Assembly (NCBI GenBank): GCA_947561395.2
Contig: OX387190.1
Coordinates: 22,624,858 to 22,688,857 of the forward strand
Reading direction: 5' to 3'
Origin: Buxus sempervirens
Lineage: Eukaryota; Streptophyta; Magnoliopsida; Buxales; Buxaceae
Length of the DNA: 64,000 bases
The notes beneath the pieces are model-generated. The model was not told the origin of the DNA, searched no databases, and was given only the letters and a program-made list of their open reading frames with translations. Of this stretch, positions 11,230 to 22,052 are shown piece by piece. Every line of letters begins with the position of its first letter. Position 1 is the first letter of the stretch. The position numbers and the translations under genes are program-made.

Positions 11230-12350
11230 TCTACACTGCTTCCTAACATAATTCCAATTCCATCTAGATTTCCTTCTAAGCAGGCTCGTATAATCATTCG
11301 TATTATTCATGAATACAAAACAGTATGAAAAACAGTTCTAGAGATGAATTTCAGAAAATTTTAATATAAGAATCCAATATCAAAATCAATAACATAATTC
11401 ATACTTTGCTAGGATGCACTAAACAGTCACATCCGATCAGTATATCAATCACATGCCTGCAGCATGTATTCAATAATAAGAACAAGTGTTTGTAATTTCA
11501 GTGCCATTATAGGACTCACAAAGATAGATAAACCTTTGAGATGATTCTCAACCCATCGCTATACCATCGTGCGGCTTAGGAGCAATGCTACTAATGATAC
11601 TCAAGTCCCATGCAGCGCAGCTTAGACAAGAGCTGTAGTCACTGACTTATTACATACGTACCCATCAGAGTTGGCATGTACACCCAGCATGCAGCACCAG
11701 AATCAATACATGGAGATGGTCGCTTATCCACATGTATAGGGAATCACCAGCGGCTCACCGGGGTGTCCCTCTAGACATAGGACTTTCTCAGACAAACTAA
11801 CTTGTAAAGGAAGCGCGTCACACAAGAGAGAAACTCAACCCAAATGACATACCCCTCAGCTATCTAGCAACAACTATGGATCCATAACCAGCTATGCCCA
11901 CTAGACTCCAAAATTCTCTAAAATATAATATTTCTATGACAGTTGGTGCCTAGCGGCATATAAAGGTTAAATCTGTCAATTACTTCAAAGTTCGGTTATC
12001 TGAGTTCTGAATTCTCTTTATAAAGTTTTCTGGTTTATAGTGTCATTTAATTTGCTTAACCAAAGGATTAACTAACGTTAAGCATGCTACTAATTGTTCT
12101 CGATCATTTATTCCTAATTGGTTTGCAATGGAGGTGAAGGTTAAATTACTGAAGGCCAGCCTCTATAACATGAGCAGTACTTTGAAACATGATACACATG
12201 TAAGACTTACATTAATAGACCTATCAATAGGTAAAACAGCATTGGAGGAGAGGAAACATAAAATTTTCATTGTTTTTGCGCCAACTGAGCTGCTTATTAC
12301 AGACCAAAACTAGCTGATAACTATATATTTCCTGATATTTATAAACCTCA
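11230..12350. other. Unclassified repeat-like intergenic region
   Basis: No gene is visible. The part at 11500-11800 (CACCAGCGGCTCACCGGGG, GTTGGCATGTACACCCAGC) has the look of a plant LTR and loosely resembles 57850-58150, but I cannot define ends or a target duplication. Confidence 0.3.
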
Positions 12351-12353
12351 TAT

Positions 12354-14778
12354 CTATGGACTGTGAGAGCAACAAGCCATTCTCAGTGGAATAGGTGGGT
12401 CGGAAAATGCGTTGTCGACGATCCGATTGAAAACCCATTTGTTCGTGCTTCGGTGTAGTGTATTCCGTCCCAATTTACTCGTACTGATGGTCGTTCACAC
12501 GATCCCACGAATATCTCACTACCATTAACACTGATCGTTCCTCCACAGCTCACACTAACACTGATCATTCCTCCACGGCTCACACTACTACTGTAGTTAT
12601 ACTTTCCTCCATAGCCACAACATGCCACAACAGGAAGCTCACACCATACAAGTTTAGTTATATTCAAAAAAATATTGTTACATGCAGTAATAGATGTAGT
12701 ATGGTAGTAATAGTAATTAACACCAATAGGACATGAAATAAGTATAGAGAGGACTTCCTATAGGACTTACCATACTTGTTGGCTTGACTTATCAGAGAGT
12801 ACTTTGCCGAGTAAACATCGACGTATGTAATTGCCGCCGAGGGAAGATCCTTTCGGAGTTGAACTACTGCATCCTTCAATCTCTGGTTGAACTCTTGAGC
12901 AACCTTGTTATAAGCAGTTGCACAACCAGCATTGTCTTTCTCAGATTCCGGCTTAGCCGCCAAAAGGTAAGGAAGGCAGCCAATGGGACCTGTGTTGTGG
13001 ATCCAAAATGATCTGGCTCCTAGACTATAAATTGACTGCATCATCACAACCTCACTGTGTCAAGCAAATGCCATTACAGTAGCTCAATAGATTGTGCATG
13101 TATCATTAAATGACTAGCTCCCATGTCAATCAAGGCCATTTAGTGGGCCATTGTTGAAAAGGCATACATTGGGTGGGCCGGGTTGGGCCGCACGGGTGGC
13201 CTTGATGAATTTGGGCCTCAAACCATTATGGCTTAAATCAAGAATTACCTTAACATTCATGGCGAATTTGTTGATTATATCAGGAACAGAAGCTGAAACT
13301 TCTTGTATAGATTTGTTACCAAAGAAACTGGCTACAAGATCGTTCTGACCGATATCGAATGTATACAAAGCTTGAGAGAAATAGTCTTTCTTGGGTAGCA
13401 AAAGCTTGAAAATTTCTCCTACAGAAGGATCAGATTAGTGTCATGAAATTGTCGAAATCAATGGAGATCGAATTTAGGGGCTTACCATATGCATGTTGCA
13501 TCGCTAACTGTGATCTTGATTTGAATAGCTGGAATTGCCGGTATTGGATCTCTAAGTAGAAGGGACTGAATCCACCCTCCGTCAATCCCCTGTCCTCTGG
13601 TCTTATTGTCGATGCTGACATGGCAAAATTCGCACCATTGGTGAATTTGGCCCCCACAGAATCAAGGTAAGCGTGGAGACGAGGCAATCCCAATCTCTCA
13701 GCTGAGAAGAAAATGAAGGGGCAAAGACACTATCACTATAGGGCTCTTGAAAGGCCATGAAATGGGCCCAAATGAAAGGATCTTTCATGCTGTGCCCGAG
13801 TAGATTAATTTCGTTTGGGGTTAATATTAGAAGGAAAAGGGAGGTCAATGATTTGTTTATTTAGCAAAATAAAATCCCATTCACAGAATGGATGGCAATG
13901 GTTTGATTAAAACCAATGAACCGAACTGGGCCAAACCTAATTAAGTTGGTTTATGATTTTTTTTTTTTTTTTGGTTTTATAATATACTGATTCGGTTACG
14001 ATTTTATGGTCAAACTGAACTCAACTGGATCAATTACATAAATATATTAGAAATGAAAGTAGGTCGAGTTGAAGGAGTTTTTAATGAATTGGGGCTTAGC
14101 CTAATAAAAAGTTATTTGGTCCGAATTCGTCGTGGCCCGCCTAAACCCAAACCCAACCTTAAATCTATTTTTGACTTCGGATTAGATCAGGGTTGGCCCA
14201 CATTAAATGCCCAAAATGCAATTACAAAGAGAATATTGAATTTTCAAGGTCAACAAGATATGATTTCTTTGGATACAAAATTCATTTTTGTTAGATAAAC
14301 ATGGGCAGCCATTGAAATATAACAACTATTGAGGGGCTTAAAAACACTATAACATGCAATAATTTGACTATGGCACATAAATTAGAATCGGACCTTTAGT
14401 AACATTGGATGGATAGTGAAGCATACCTAATGGGGACATACCTGTTTAATCACAATCTTGAAAAGGTGTTTTTAGCAAATTAAACTATCTATAAGAAGTA
14501 ATCATTAAAGACTATAATGTACCGATGAAGTCGATTATGAGTCGGCCATCGGAAGGTCTTCCTGCAGGCATGTGAAAGTAGGTCTCCCCATATGGGGAAG
14601 GAACCGGAAAATATGCAGCCGAGAAGCCGCCGGTATCGGGATTCGAGTCGCCGAAGTTGAAGATGGCCGGAAATGCACAGTTTTTCAGGGTAGATACTGT
14701 GATGAGGTTTGACATTAAAAATGGAAGAATGCAGCAGAAGAAGGTGGATTTGAGCCTCACAGAGCTTGGGGAATCCAT
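12354..14778 (-). pseudogene. GDSL esterase/lipase (SGNH family), five exons, damaged in exon 5
   Basis: Exons on the minus strand: 14778-14523, 13701-13486, 13418-13249, 13035-12771, and about 12645-12354. Exons 1-4 join in frame with GT/AG sites. The protein has a signal-like hydrophobic N-terminus, block I FNFGDSN (nucleophile Ser), FDIGQND, HNTGPIGCLP, VACCGYGG and block V WDGIHYTEA (catalytic Asp/His). Such enzymes are secreted acyl-ester hydrolases. Damage: the exon 5 acceptor has AT where AG is expected (12647-12646). A 30-bp tandem duplication lies at 12526-12585. A one-base loss near 12444-12447 shifts the frame, so the last residues are scrambled and translation stops at 12383; the family-like C-terminus is visible in another frame ending at 12354-12356. 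It could still be transcribed, with a different exon 5 join, but I judge it a recent pseudogene. Confidence 0.85.
12526..12585 (-). repeat. 30-bp tandem duplication in GDSL exon 5
   Basis: Two 30-bp copies, 12526-12555 and 12556-12585, differ at two positions. The duplication keeps the frame and adds ten residues (GGTISVSVSC-like) in a loop after the CCGYGG block. Confidence 0.9.
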
Positions 14779-14969
14779 GATGAAGGAATGAGGAAAAGAC
14801 AAGAAGAGACGAAGAAACTAATGAAGAAAGACTGAAGAAGAAGACTTATTTATAGGGAATTTAGATGAGGAGGTAATAAGTAATGTGGCTTTTTTTAAAC
14901 AAACTGCTAATAATTTCAACAAATGGAGTTGATTTCAACAAATGGAGTTCATTCGTTACTTTTAGTCAA

Positions 14970-16020
14970 CAAACATAAAGTTCATTATATTTATTAGATA
15001 TATGTAAGCTGGGTTTCGGTTCAGTTCGGTTTAATTGAGCCTTCAACCTCCAAGACCGAATTGAACTGATTCAGTTTATTATTTTTGGAACCAAAACCAA
15101 ACCAAAGCATTAAAACCCAAACCAAACTTACAAAAAGAGGGTTTGGGTTAGATAGTTTTCGGTTTTATTCAACCCAAGTTGCACCCTAGTTCATTCCATG
15201 CCCAAAGTTGACTTCCGGTTATGTTTAGGCCCAATTTGTATAAAACAAACACCGGTTCAGACCGACATTTACAAGGCTTAATCTCTAAATAAAGATGGTT
15301 TAGCATCCATGACTTCTCCAGTGGGGCGATCGTGGAGTGGAGTGTGGGGCAATTGTGAAGTGGAGTGCAGGTTGGGGCGATTGTGGAGCGGTAAGAGAGT
15401 CTTGTCCACGGTGTCGGGACGAAATCGTCTATAATTTTTTTCTGAATTGTTCATTGCAATTGGAATGGATGCTTCTATGTGACCATTCCATGGTTTATGA
15501 ATTTTTAAGTGAACCCCACATAAAACAATTATAAAATATGAAAATCATTAACCATGAATGCTCCACGTGAAAGCATCACACTTAAACTTCAACTTCAGTA
15601 AACAACTCAGGCTTACAATACAGAGGATGTCATCTCTCCAGTGTCTAATCTCTCTGTCTGGGTCCTATCTTGGTGGTTTTGACTGGCATGTTCTGGTCTT
15701 CCCGAGGTGGTATTCACTGGTTTCGTTGCTGGTTTTGGTGGTTTGTCTTTGGCTTCCGCCTCCTTCTCCTTCTCCCTGATTCACCTTTTTCTGCTCTTTC
15801 TCCTGCATATCCATTTTTGCTCTACAATCTTCCAGCTCATCGACTCTGCATTCCTGTTTCCATTTGATTATCAGCTCCTTGGTTTCTTTTTGACCCTGTT
15901 CTGGTTTTGTATCACTCCTTTTACTTCGTGCGAGTTGTTAACATTTTGTAGCACTGTTGGATCTTGTCACCGATATGGGCTAACCTTCATTTTTCTTCTC
16001 TGAGCGTGGTGGTGGTCGTG
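14970..16020. other. Intergenic, GDSL upstream side
   Basis: 15000-15180 is a degenerate stretch of CGGTTC/AACCAAA-type motifs common in plant repeats. 15300-15420 has imperfect GGGGCGATTGTGGAG-type repeats. No gene recognised. A CT-rich leader-like stretch leads into the DUF4283 reading frame at 16037. Confidence 0.4.
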
Positions 16021-16036
16021 TGATCCCTGTTTTGCC

Positions 16037-16720
16037 TTGATGGAGGATATAAGCGATAAACTTCAGAATCTATTAATCCCGCCGAGAACTGGTTGGTCTT
16101 TTAAATTGCTCGAGTCTGAGAAATCCAGGCTTGTGAGTCGCTGGAAATCTTTGATTCTTGTGGGGTTGCTGAGCAATACCACTCTAAATGCTGTGAGGAG
16201 ATTTATTGTAAGGGCATGGAAATCAGTTACGGTCCTATAGTGTTCCATGATTTCCCCTTTAGAATTTGTAGTCTCGTTGGCGGAGGAAGAGGATGTGCAT
16301 GCTATTTTATTAAACCAGCCTTGGTTTGTTAATGGAAATCTTTGCCTCACGGAGAAACTAGAGAATTTTGATAAAGCTGAAAGGCGGTCTTGCCAACATT
16401 TTGTGGCTTGGGTACAACTCCAAGATCTACCCTGTACCTTAATGGATAGCACCATTCTTCTTCTACTGGGTAGCGAGTTCGGTGAAGTCCTAAAGGTGGA
16501 TATTCCTCAAAATCTGGAGTTTGTACATGCTTGCCGTAGGATGAAGCTTCAAAGATCAAAAGCTATTCCTGAAGGTATCTGTGTCGAATGTTTGGATAGC
16601 ACGCAGGTCTGGGTTTCCTTTGCATTTGAAGGTCTGCCTATATTCTGCTTCTCCTATGATTGTTAGGTCATTCTTTGAATTTTTGCCCTAACATCTCTTC
16701 TGGCAAGAGGTTTGACGGTG
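16037..16720 (+). pseudogene. DUF4283/CCHC protein, LINE-type ORF1 relic
   Basis: The frame 16037-16240 (MEDISDKLQNLL start) is followed after a frame change by 16247-16666, with LAEEEDVHAILLNQPWFVNG, HFVAWVQLQDLP and a GSEFGEVLKVD segment. These are features of the DUF4283 domain found at the start of plant LINE-type elements and related proteins. Past the TAG at 16664-16666 another frame continues with GHSLNFCPN, so a CX2CX4HX4C-like knuckle (CFSYDC...GH...C) is split by a further frameshift. No RT domain follows. I see no poly-A or target duplication tied to this piece, so its limits are unclear. Confidence 0.65.
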
Positions 16721-17544
16721 TCGATGAAGATTTTGTGCCTCGTTATGCTACCGAAACATGGTTCCTTGTTGCCGACGTCATTTTCCAAATCTCAAGAAGG
16801 ACCTGACGATTGATGATACGGTTAGTTCGGCTCTGGTGGGTCAGGGCAATCGGAGCAATACAAATCCAGGGATCGAGTCTACAGATGTGCATGGCCCTAT
16901 ATCCTTAATGCATAGCCCAGTGTTGGTTCCTTGCCCTGGTGTTGAAACCCAAAATCTTCGATGTTTCAACGAGTGAAGAATCTTTTTCATTCTCGGCCCA
17001 ATGCAACTCCTCCTCTTCTTCTGGGCCAAGATCGAATTTTAATCTCCTCCTAACAGATTTCTTTTCCTCTTGTAAACTGGATAAGAAAACCATGCAAGTT
17101 TTAAATGCAGCCAAAGGGTATATTTCATGGAATGATTCTCTGTGATGCCGATAAGTCATGCTAGTTCTAGGGTTGCCTTTGTAAGTCCTAGAATTAAACG
17201 TACGAATAAGATCAAAAGAGACAGAATAAATAAATGGGTGCCCATTATATTGCTTATATCTGAATGGGCCCAACTTTTAATGGGCCTCTTTCATGAGACC
17301 ACAACCAAATACCATTATGTACAGGGTATGCCAGATCCAACCATTTGAGCTATTGTTCTGGACTTGAGTAGCAAGTTCATCATATGAGAGATACCTAGTT
17401 TCATGGTCCTAATTTCTCTACAAAATCTTGAGTTCCATCTTTTATTGCTAAAAAAAGGCCTCGCTTCCTTGTGTAATCTCCTCTGTATTGCTTTCCAATA
17501 ATTAATTTCCTCCATTAATGAAACCGACGCAAAGGCTTTAAAGC

Positions 17545-17597
17545 AGAATCAGAGATGCCGTGATTACCAAAAAAAAGAAAAGAATCAGAGATGCCGT
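17545..17597 (+). mobile_element. Minute retrotransposed insert with 17-bp target duplication
   Basis: AGAATCAGAGATGCCGT occurs at 17545-17561 and again at 17581-17597. Between them are only 19 bp, GATTACCAAAAAAAAGAAA, which looks like the extreme 3' end of a plant LINE with its A-rich tail. This fits target-primed insertion with near-total 5' truncation. Confidence 0.7.
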
Positions 17598-17599
17598 TC

Positions 17600-18788
17600 T
17601 ACATAAGCTCCATTGGAAACCTCATCAAATGGATTATCATCAACCGCTCTCTCGCTTTCGTCGTCCTCAAACATATCCGACAACCCAATCTCTCATCGCA
17701 GAGACAGTAGTGACTCTCCGTCTCTCATCTTCCTCGTGTCATGTAATAGACACATAGAAAACCTATTAAGAGTTCATTAATTTCGCTGATCACTTCTTTG
17801 AAATCAATGGAAGTGCTTGTAACAATTGTTTCAAATCAATGTCATTCGTTAAAAAATGTGTTTGATAAAAAAAAGATATTCTTGTACATTATTTTAGTTT
17901 ACAATGATTTATTTGCACTTTAAAGCAGTATAAATTTGTCTTTTTAAAAGTTTCATTTATGTTTAAAACAGTGCTATAAGCACCCAAATTTTGCACATCT
18001 AAACTCATGGGCATGAGGATCATAATTTAGTAGAAACAAGCCAAAAATATAATTTTAGAAAGAAACTAATTTAGTAGAAACAATCCAAAAATATGATTTT
18101 AGAAAGAAACTGAATGGGCCATAAATTTTGACACCATTGAAAAAGGAAATTAACACGATTCCAATGTCACTGATTGTACGTGAATCGGAGTTCGGATAGT
18201 AAAGTTATGACTGAAACAGTATGAAGGGTATTTCTGTAAATATCTAAGGTTTTGTTTGCCATGTGGTAAACTTGCGCATTACAAGTTTGCCATTTGGCAA
18301 TTTAAAATTTAATGCATGAAAAGATAAAGTTTATTAATTATAGAAAAAAGAAAAGAAAAGACAGAGAGAATAAAAAATTTAAAAAAAAAGGATAAAAATA
18401 AAATGGGTTGCATGGGGGTAGGGCTGTCAATGGATCGGATAAAGATCCGAATTTGACCCGATTATCCGAATATGGATCTTAGTTTTATATCCGATTATAT
18501 TTAGATTCGAATATGGTACTACACATATTTGATCCGATAAAGATCCGACCGTTTATTTTGTGTATATGTTATGTTTTTTTTAAGCCTTTTAAAGTCTTTT
18601 TATATACTAGCATTGTGGCCTGTGCAACAGGTTTCAAAATTGTTTAAAAAAATAGAATATTTTATATATTGCCTTGAAAATTAATGTATCAATATACACA
18701 ATTAGTTTACTCATCCCACTTCAATGCTAACCTGTTAGGAATAGTCATAGGTTTAATATGGTTAAGACTTTTATAGGAATCTTATAGG
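17600..18788. other. AT-rich intergenic region
   Basis: 18001-18110 contains a local duplication (TTTAGTAGAAACAA...CCAAAAATATGATTTTAG). 18420-18550 is GGGCTGTCAATGGATCGGAT followed by several GATCCGA/TATCCGA motifs, a common plant repeat type that I cannot assign. No gene seen. Confidence 0.4.
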
Positions 18789-20419
18789 TGTGAGACATGG
18801 AAAATCAATCTAGTAACTTCCTTTCATCACACGGGATTTGAGAAAAAGGAGGAGTCCCCACCATTCAATTTTTAGGTGTGAATGGACAAAAAAAATCATC
18901 AAATGAAATAAAAAAAAGGCAAAACTAGAGTAAAAATAACTCTACTTTAAAATAAAAATCCAGAGATGGGTAAGGGGATTAGATTATGAATAGGGGAAAG
19001 TGTTAGGCACCCCTATTCATCCACACAAGGTAGTTGCCAAGAGTTGTTTATGCTATAAAAAATGCTTGCTAATAAAAATCAAAACAAAAGTAAAAGGAAA
19101 AAAGAATGTATGGCTTTTTTCCATGTGAATGATCCAATTAATTATGGATCCTTCTTATGAAAACAAAAGCCATTTCTTGGGCTTCATGATTGACTGAAAT
19201 CAAGATATAGAAAACAAATCTAAAGTAAAAACTTCAAAAATCTGACTTTAAGTTAAATCCTTGAAATCTAGGAATAATAAAAAAATATTATTTTTACAAA
19301 ATATTGAAGAATTGAATCTGAACAATCTAGGGCATAGATTTAACTTATATTTCTCATTAATAAAAAAATCTAAACAAAATACACCCACGTTGATGAAAAA
19401 CATCAAAAGGGGAGAGCTTAGACCGTAGGGTTTTCTCTCAAAAACAAAAAATAACTCAAAAACCACCTCATGAAACCCTAGAGATTACTAGAAGGCTTCT
19501 GATCCCAGATCTACCTTATGGACAATGGCAAATCTAAGATCTTAGCCCAAATGACTAAAAACATAAAAAAACATAAAAGGGAGAAAACAATGTGAAAAAT
19601 CGAAATATATGAGGAAAATGAGATCTAATGCTATGAACAGCATAGATCTATAGTATTCCTCCATATTTCATCAATTAATCATCATACAATCCAAACAAAA
19701 CATTACAACTACACAGTTCTAAGATTACAATGTATGGGGGTCTGCCCTATGGATCCAAATGTCTCCCTTTCCCCTAGTTCTTTCATCATGTTTTACAGCT
19801 AGAGAGTAGTCTTGAGGTACTTGGAAGTTGGTTTGGGTAACAACCATACATAGGCCTTACTCTACAGAAGAAAGGAGAAGACAGAATAATTCTAGAATTA
19901 AAAGTAAAGAAAAGAAAAGAAGAGAAGAGACATACCTGGATTTCTGAAAGTAGAGAGGTAGGGGTTCCTTTCTTCACTTGGAGCTCTTCAATCTCCACTT
20001 TCTGGCCATTTGCTTGAGGGGAGGCCCTCTATTTATAGGCAAGAATTAGGGCAAACTCAAGGGAATGGAGCCCTAATGGTAGACACAAAAATGTGTCTAG
20101 AACCCTCCAACTTAACCCCAAATTATGGACTTGGAAGAATATGGTTAATTTCAGAGGTTAAATTTGGGAATCTCCACTTCTTAGACAGAGGTAAAATAGT
20201 AAAAAGTGAACTCTTGGGATTTTCCGATTTGGAGCAAAACATTAGTATCCGACAAAATAGGTCGGATACAAACATAAATGTGTATCCGAAATCTATTTTC
20301 GGATACAAAGAGATTAACCTTTATCCGAAATTTGATTTTGGTCACAAAAGAAAGACTTTTTTTTAATGATTTCGGCCAATTATTCAATCTTTTATGCAGT
20401 GTAATTTGGGGTGTCTACA
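18789..20419 (-). repeat. 3' LTR of the second element (family 1)
   Basis: On the minus strand it runs from TGTAGACACCCC at 20419 to ...CCATGTCTCACA at 18789, 1631 bp. It is related to 44599-47378 and 61987-63796 (shared: GAGATGGGTAAGGGGATTAG, GGTGTTAGGCACCC, GAGCTCCAAG). The TATA box CTATAAATAG is on the minus strand near 20030-20040. A splice-donor-like CAG|GTATGT follows at 19936/19935. A palindrome array lies at 20245-20345. Flanks are AGG on the left and a purine-rich tract on the right, with no target duplication, so it is not a solo LTR. Confidence 0.85.
20245..20345. repeat. Array of 25-bp palindromes in LTR U3
   Basis: Units 20245-20269 (GTATCCGAC, 7-nt loop, GTCGGATAC), 20282-20306 (GTATCCGAAA, 5-nt loop, TTTCGGATAC) and a degenerate 20321-20345. 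Starts are 37 and 39 bp apart. Confidence 0.85.
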
Positions 20420-20436
20420 ACTGCCCCTCTTTGCTG
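20420..20436 (-). other. Polypurine tract next to the 3' LTR
   Basis: The minus strand reads AGCAAAGAGGGGCAGT directly before the LTR start TGTAGACACC, the expected place and composition for the plus-strand primer of an LTR element. This places the internal region to the right. Confidence 0.75.
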
Positions 20437-20713
20437 GAATTGCAAAACAATGAGTAGCAAAGATTAGACAAACCCAAATTGCACTCTTTCAACCATGATT
20501 TGCCTTGTTCAATTTAATTTTGCAAAACAATTTTGGGTGAAGATTTGCCAAGAAAGCCCTAACTTTAAGGGGGGCATTTCTCCAAGCTGTCTTAAATCCC
20601 ACTGAGCTCTCGTAGCTATGAGGTGGATTTTAAGACCAAAATATAAGATTTTTGAAAAAAAATGATTTTGCAGCAAACCATCAAAATTGAGTGAATATTC
20701 CCTTTGACCAACA

Positions 20714-20834
20714 GTATATACTATTTTTTTTTCTTTGTTTTTATTTTTTCTCTTTCTTTTTCTTTTCTCTCTCTTTTTTCCTTTTTCCCATTTTTTCTCT
20801 CTTTTTTTTCTTCTTTTTTTTCTTTTTTTTCTCT
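20714..20834. repeat. Polypyrimidine tract
   Basis: About 120 bp almost entirely of T and C on the plus strand, immediately before the palindromes upstream of the antisense gene at 22053. It may be an expanded polypurine tract of the element on the minus strand. Confidence 0.7.
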
Positions 20835-20911
20835 GTATCTGAAATAGGTGTTCGTATATGCCAACCTCTATTTGTATCCGACATGAATTGTCAAATACAC
20901 CAGGCTATATT
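20835..20911 (+). promoter_or_regulatory. Palindrome pair and TATA-like site upstream of the antisense PMD gene
   Basis: Two 25-bp units at 20835-20859 and 20874-20898, exactly 39 bp apart, are mutated relatives of the LTR palindromes (GTATCTGAA..., GTATCCGAC...). A TATATTA follows about 7 bp after the second. Confidence 0.6.
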
Positions 20912-21259
20912 ACTTGCGCTCGCGACCGCGACCTGCGCTTTTTTTCCTTCTTCTCCGACCGACAAGGGCAAAAACAGATTTCTTCTCCTCCGGCAGTGAC
21001 ACTCGAACTCTTTCTTCTCCAGCGACTTCCCTTAGCTCCGGCGGCTTCTCTTGACTCCGGTAACTCTCTGCTAACTCCGACAACTTCAGACGATCGAGAT
21101 TCATTGCCAAGCCCAAGTTCGGTTTTCGTCAAACCCCCTTTTTTCCTTGCTCCTAGTGAATTTCTCTGAACTCAGGCAATCTCCTCATCATTCAACGACA
21201 TCCTTCAAGCTTCGGATTTCATTTGCTCTCCATTAGTGCTCGAATCAAGGTTCCTCCAG

Positions 21260-22052
21260 GTGAGATTACACTTTGTCATTGCCAATTAGCATCGGTGAGT
21301 AGTAAAATTTTATTTTACTGGCAACCATCTGTGACTACATTGCTTCCCATTTGTGACAATTTCTGATTGATGGTAGAAACAATAACTGAGAGCATTGCAC
21401 TGCCGAAACATGCACATTGCTTCCCATTTGTTTTGAAACAGTAACTGAGAGCATTGAATTGCCTGCCGGTGGTGACTAAATTGCATGATTTTCAGATTGT
21501 ATGCTTCTGATATATTTCAAACTGAATTGCTCATTTTCAGATTTAATTCCAAATACCATGCTGTGATCTGTTCTTCTTCTTGTTTCTTTTTTCTTCTTTT
21601 TTTCCGCAATCTACCTTGACTTTCCAATATACTTTCGATCAAGATGGTGCTTCAACTGCCAGGATCTTTCCATTATTTTCCTTATGACCACCCAAATTTA
21701 CCGTACTTTGGTATGTGAAACAATATTGGTATCCTGGTAGTCTTTGAAGTATGCTTGCAATTCTTGATTTGTATCCTGAAATTCTTTGAGACTGATTGCA
21801 TGCAATTCTTGCTTTGATCATCGATCAACTAGGACCTTTTTATGCAATATTGATCTTTTCACTTTACTTTTGTACTGCATATTTGTTCTGCCTCCCTGAG
21901 TACATCTGCTAATCTTGAAATCACAACAAATTAGGAAAGATTAAGCATTGTAGAGATCTTCAGGATTAGTGGGAATACTTAGGGGTTAAAAACAATTAAA
22001 CACACAATTGTAGTTTGAACAGCAATATAAAACCCTTCCCTGTTGCCTGTAG
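21260..22052 (+). other. Probable 5' UTR intron of the antisense PMD gene
   Basis: CCTCCAG|GTGAGA at 21259/21260 and CCTGTAG|ATG at 22052/22053 bound a 793-bp AT-rich stretch. The preceding 20920-21259 is GC- and CT-rich like a leader. Confidence 0.55.

Noticed and set aside
10951-11328. Repeat protein encoded by the 75-bp array
   Set aside because: The frame is open only because the unit is a multiple of three; no start context or homology.
15558-16003. Hydrophobic open frames before the DUF4283 relic
   Set aside because: CT-rich leader-type sequence translated into Leu/Phe/Ser; no domain or gene structure.
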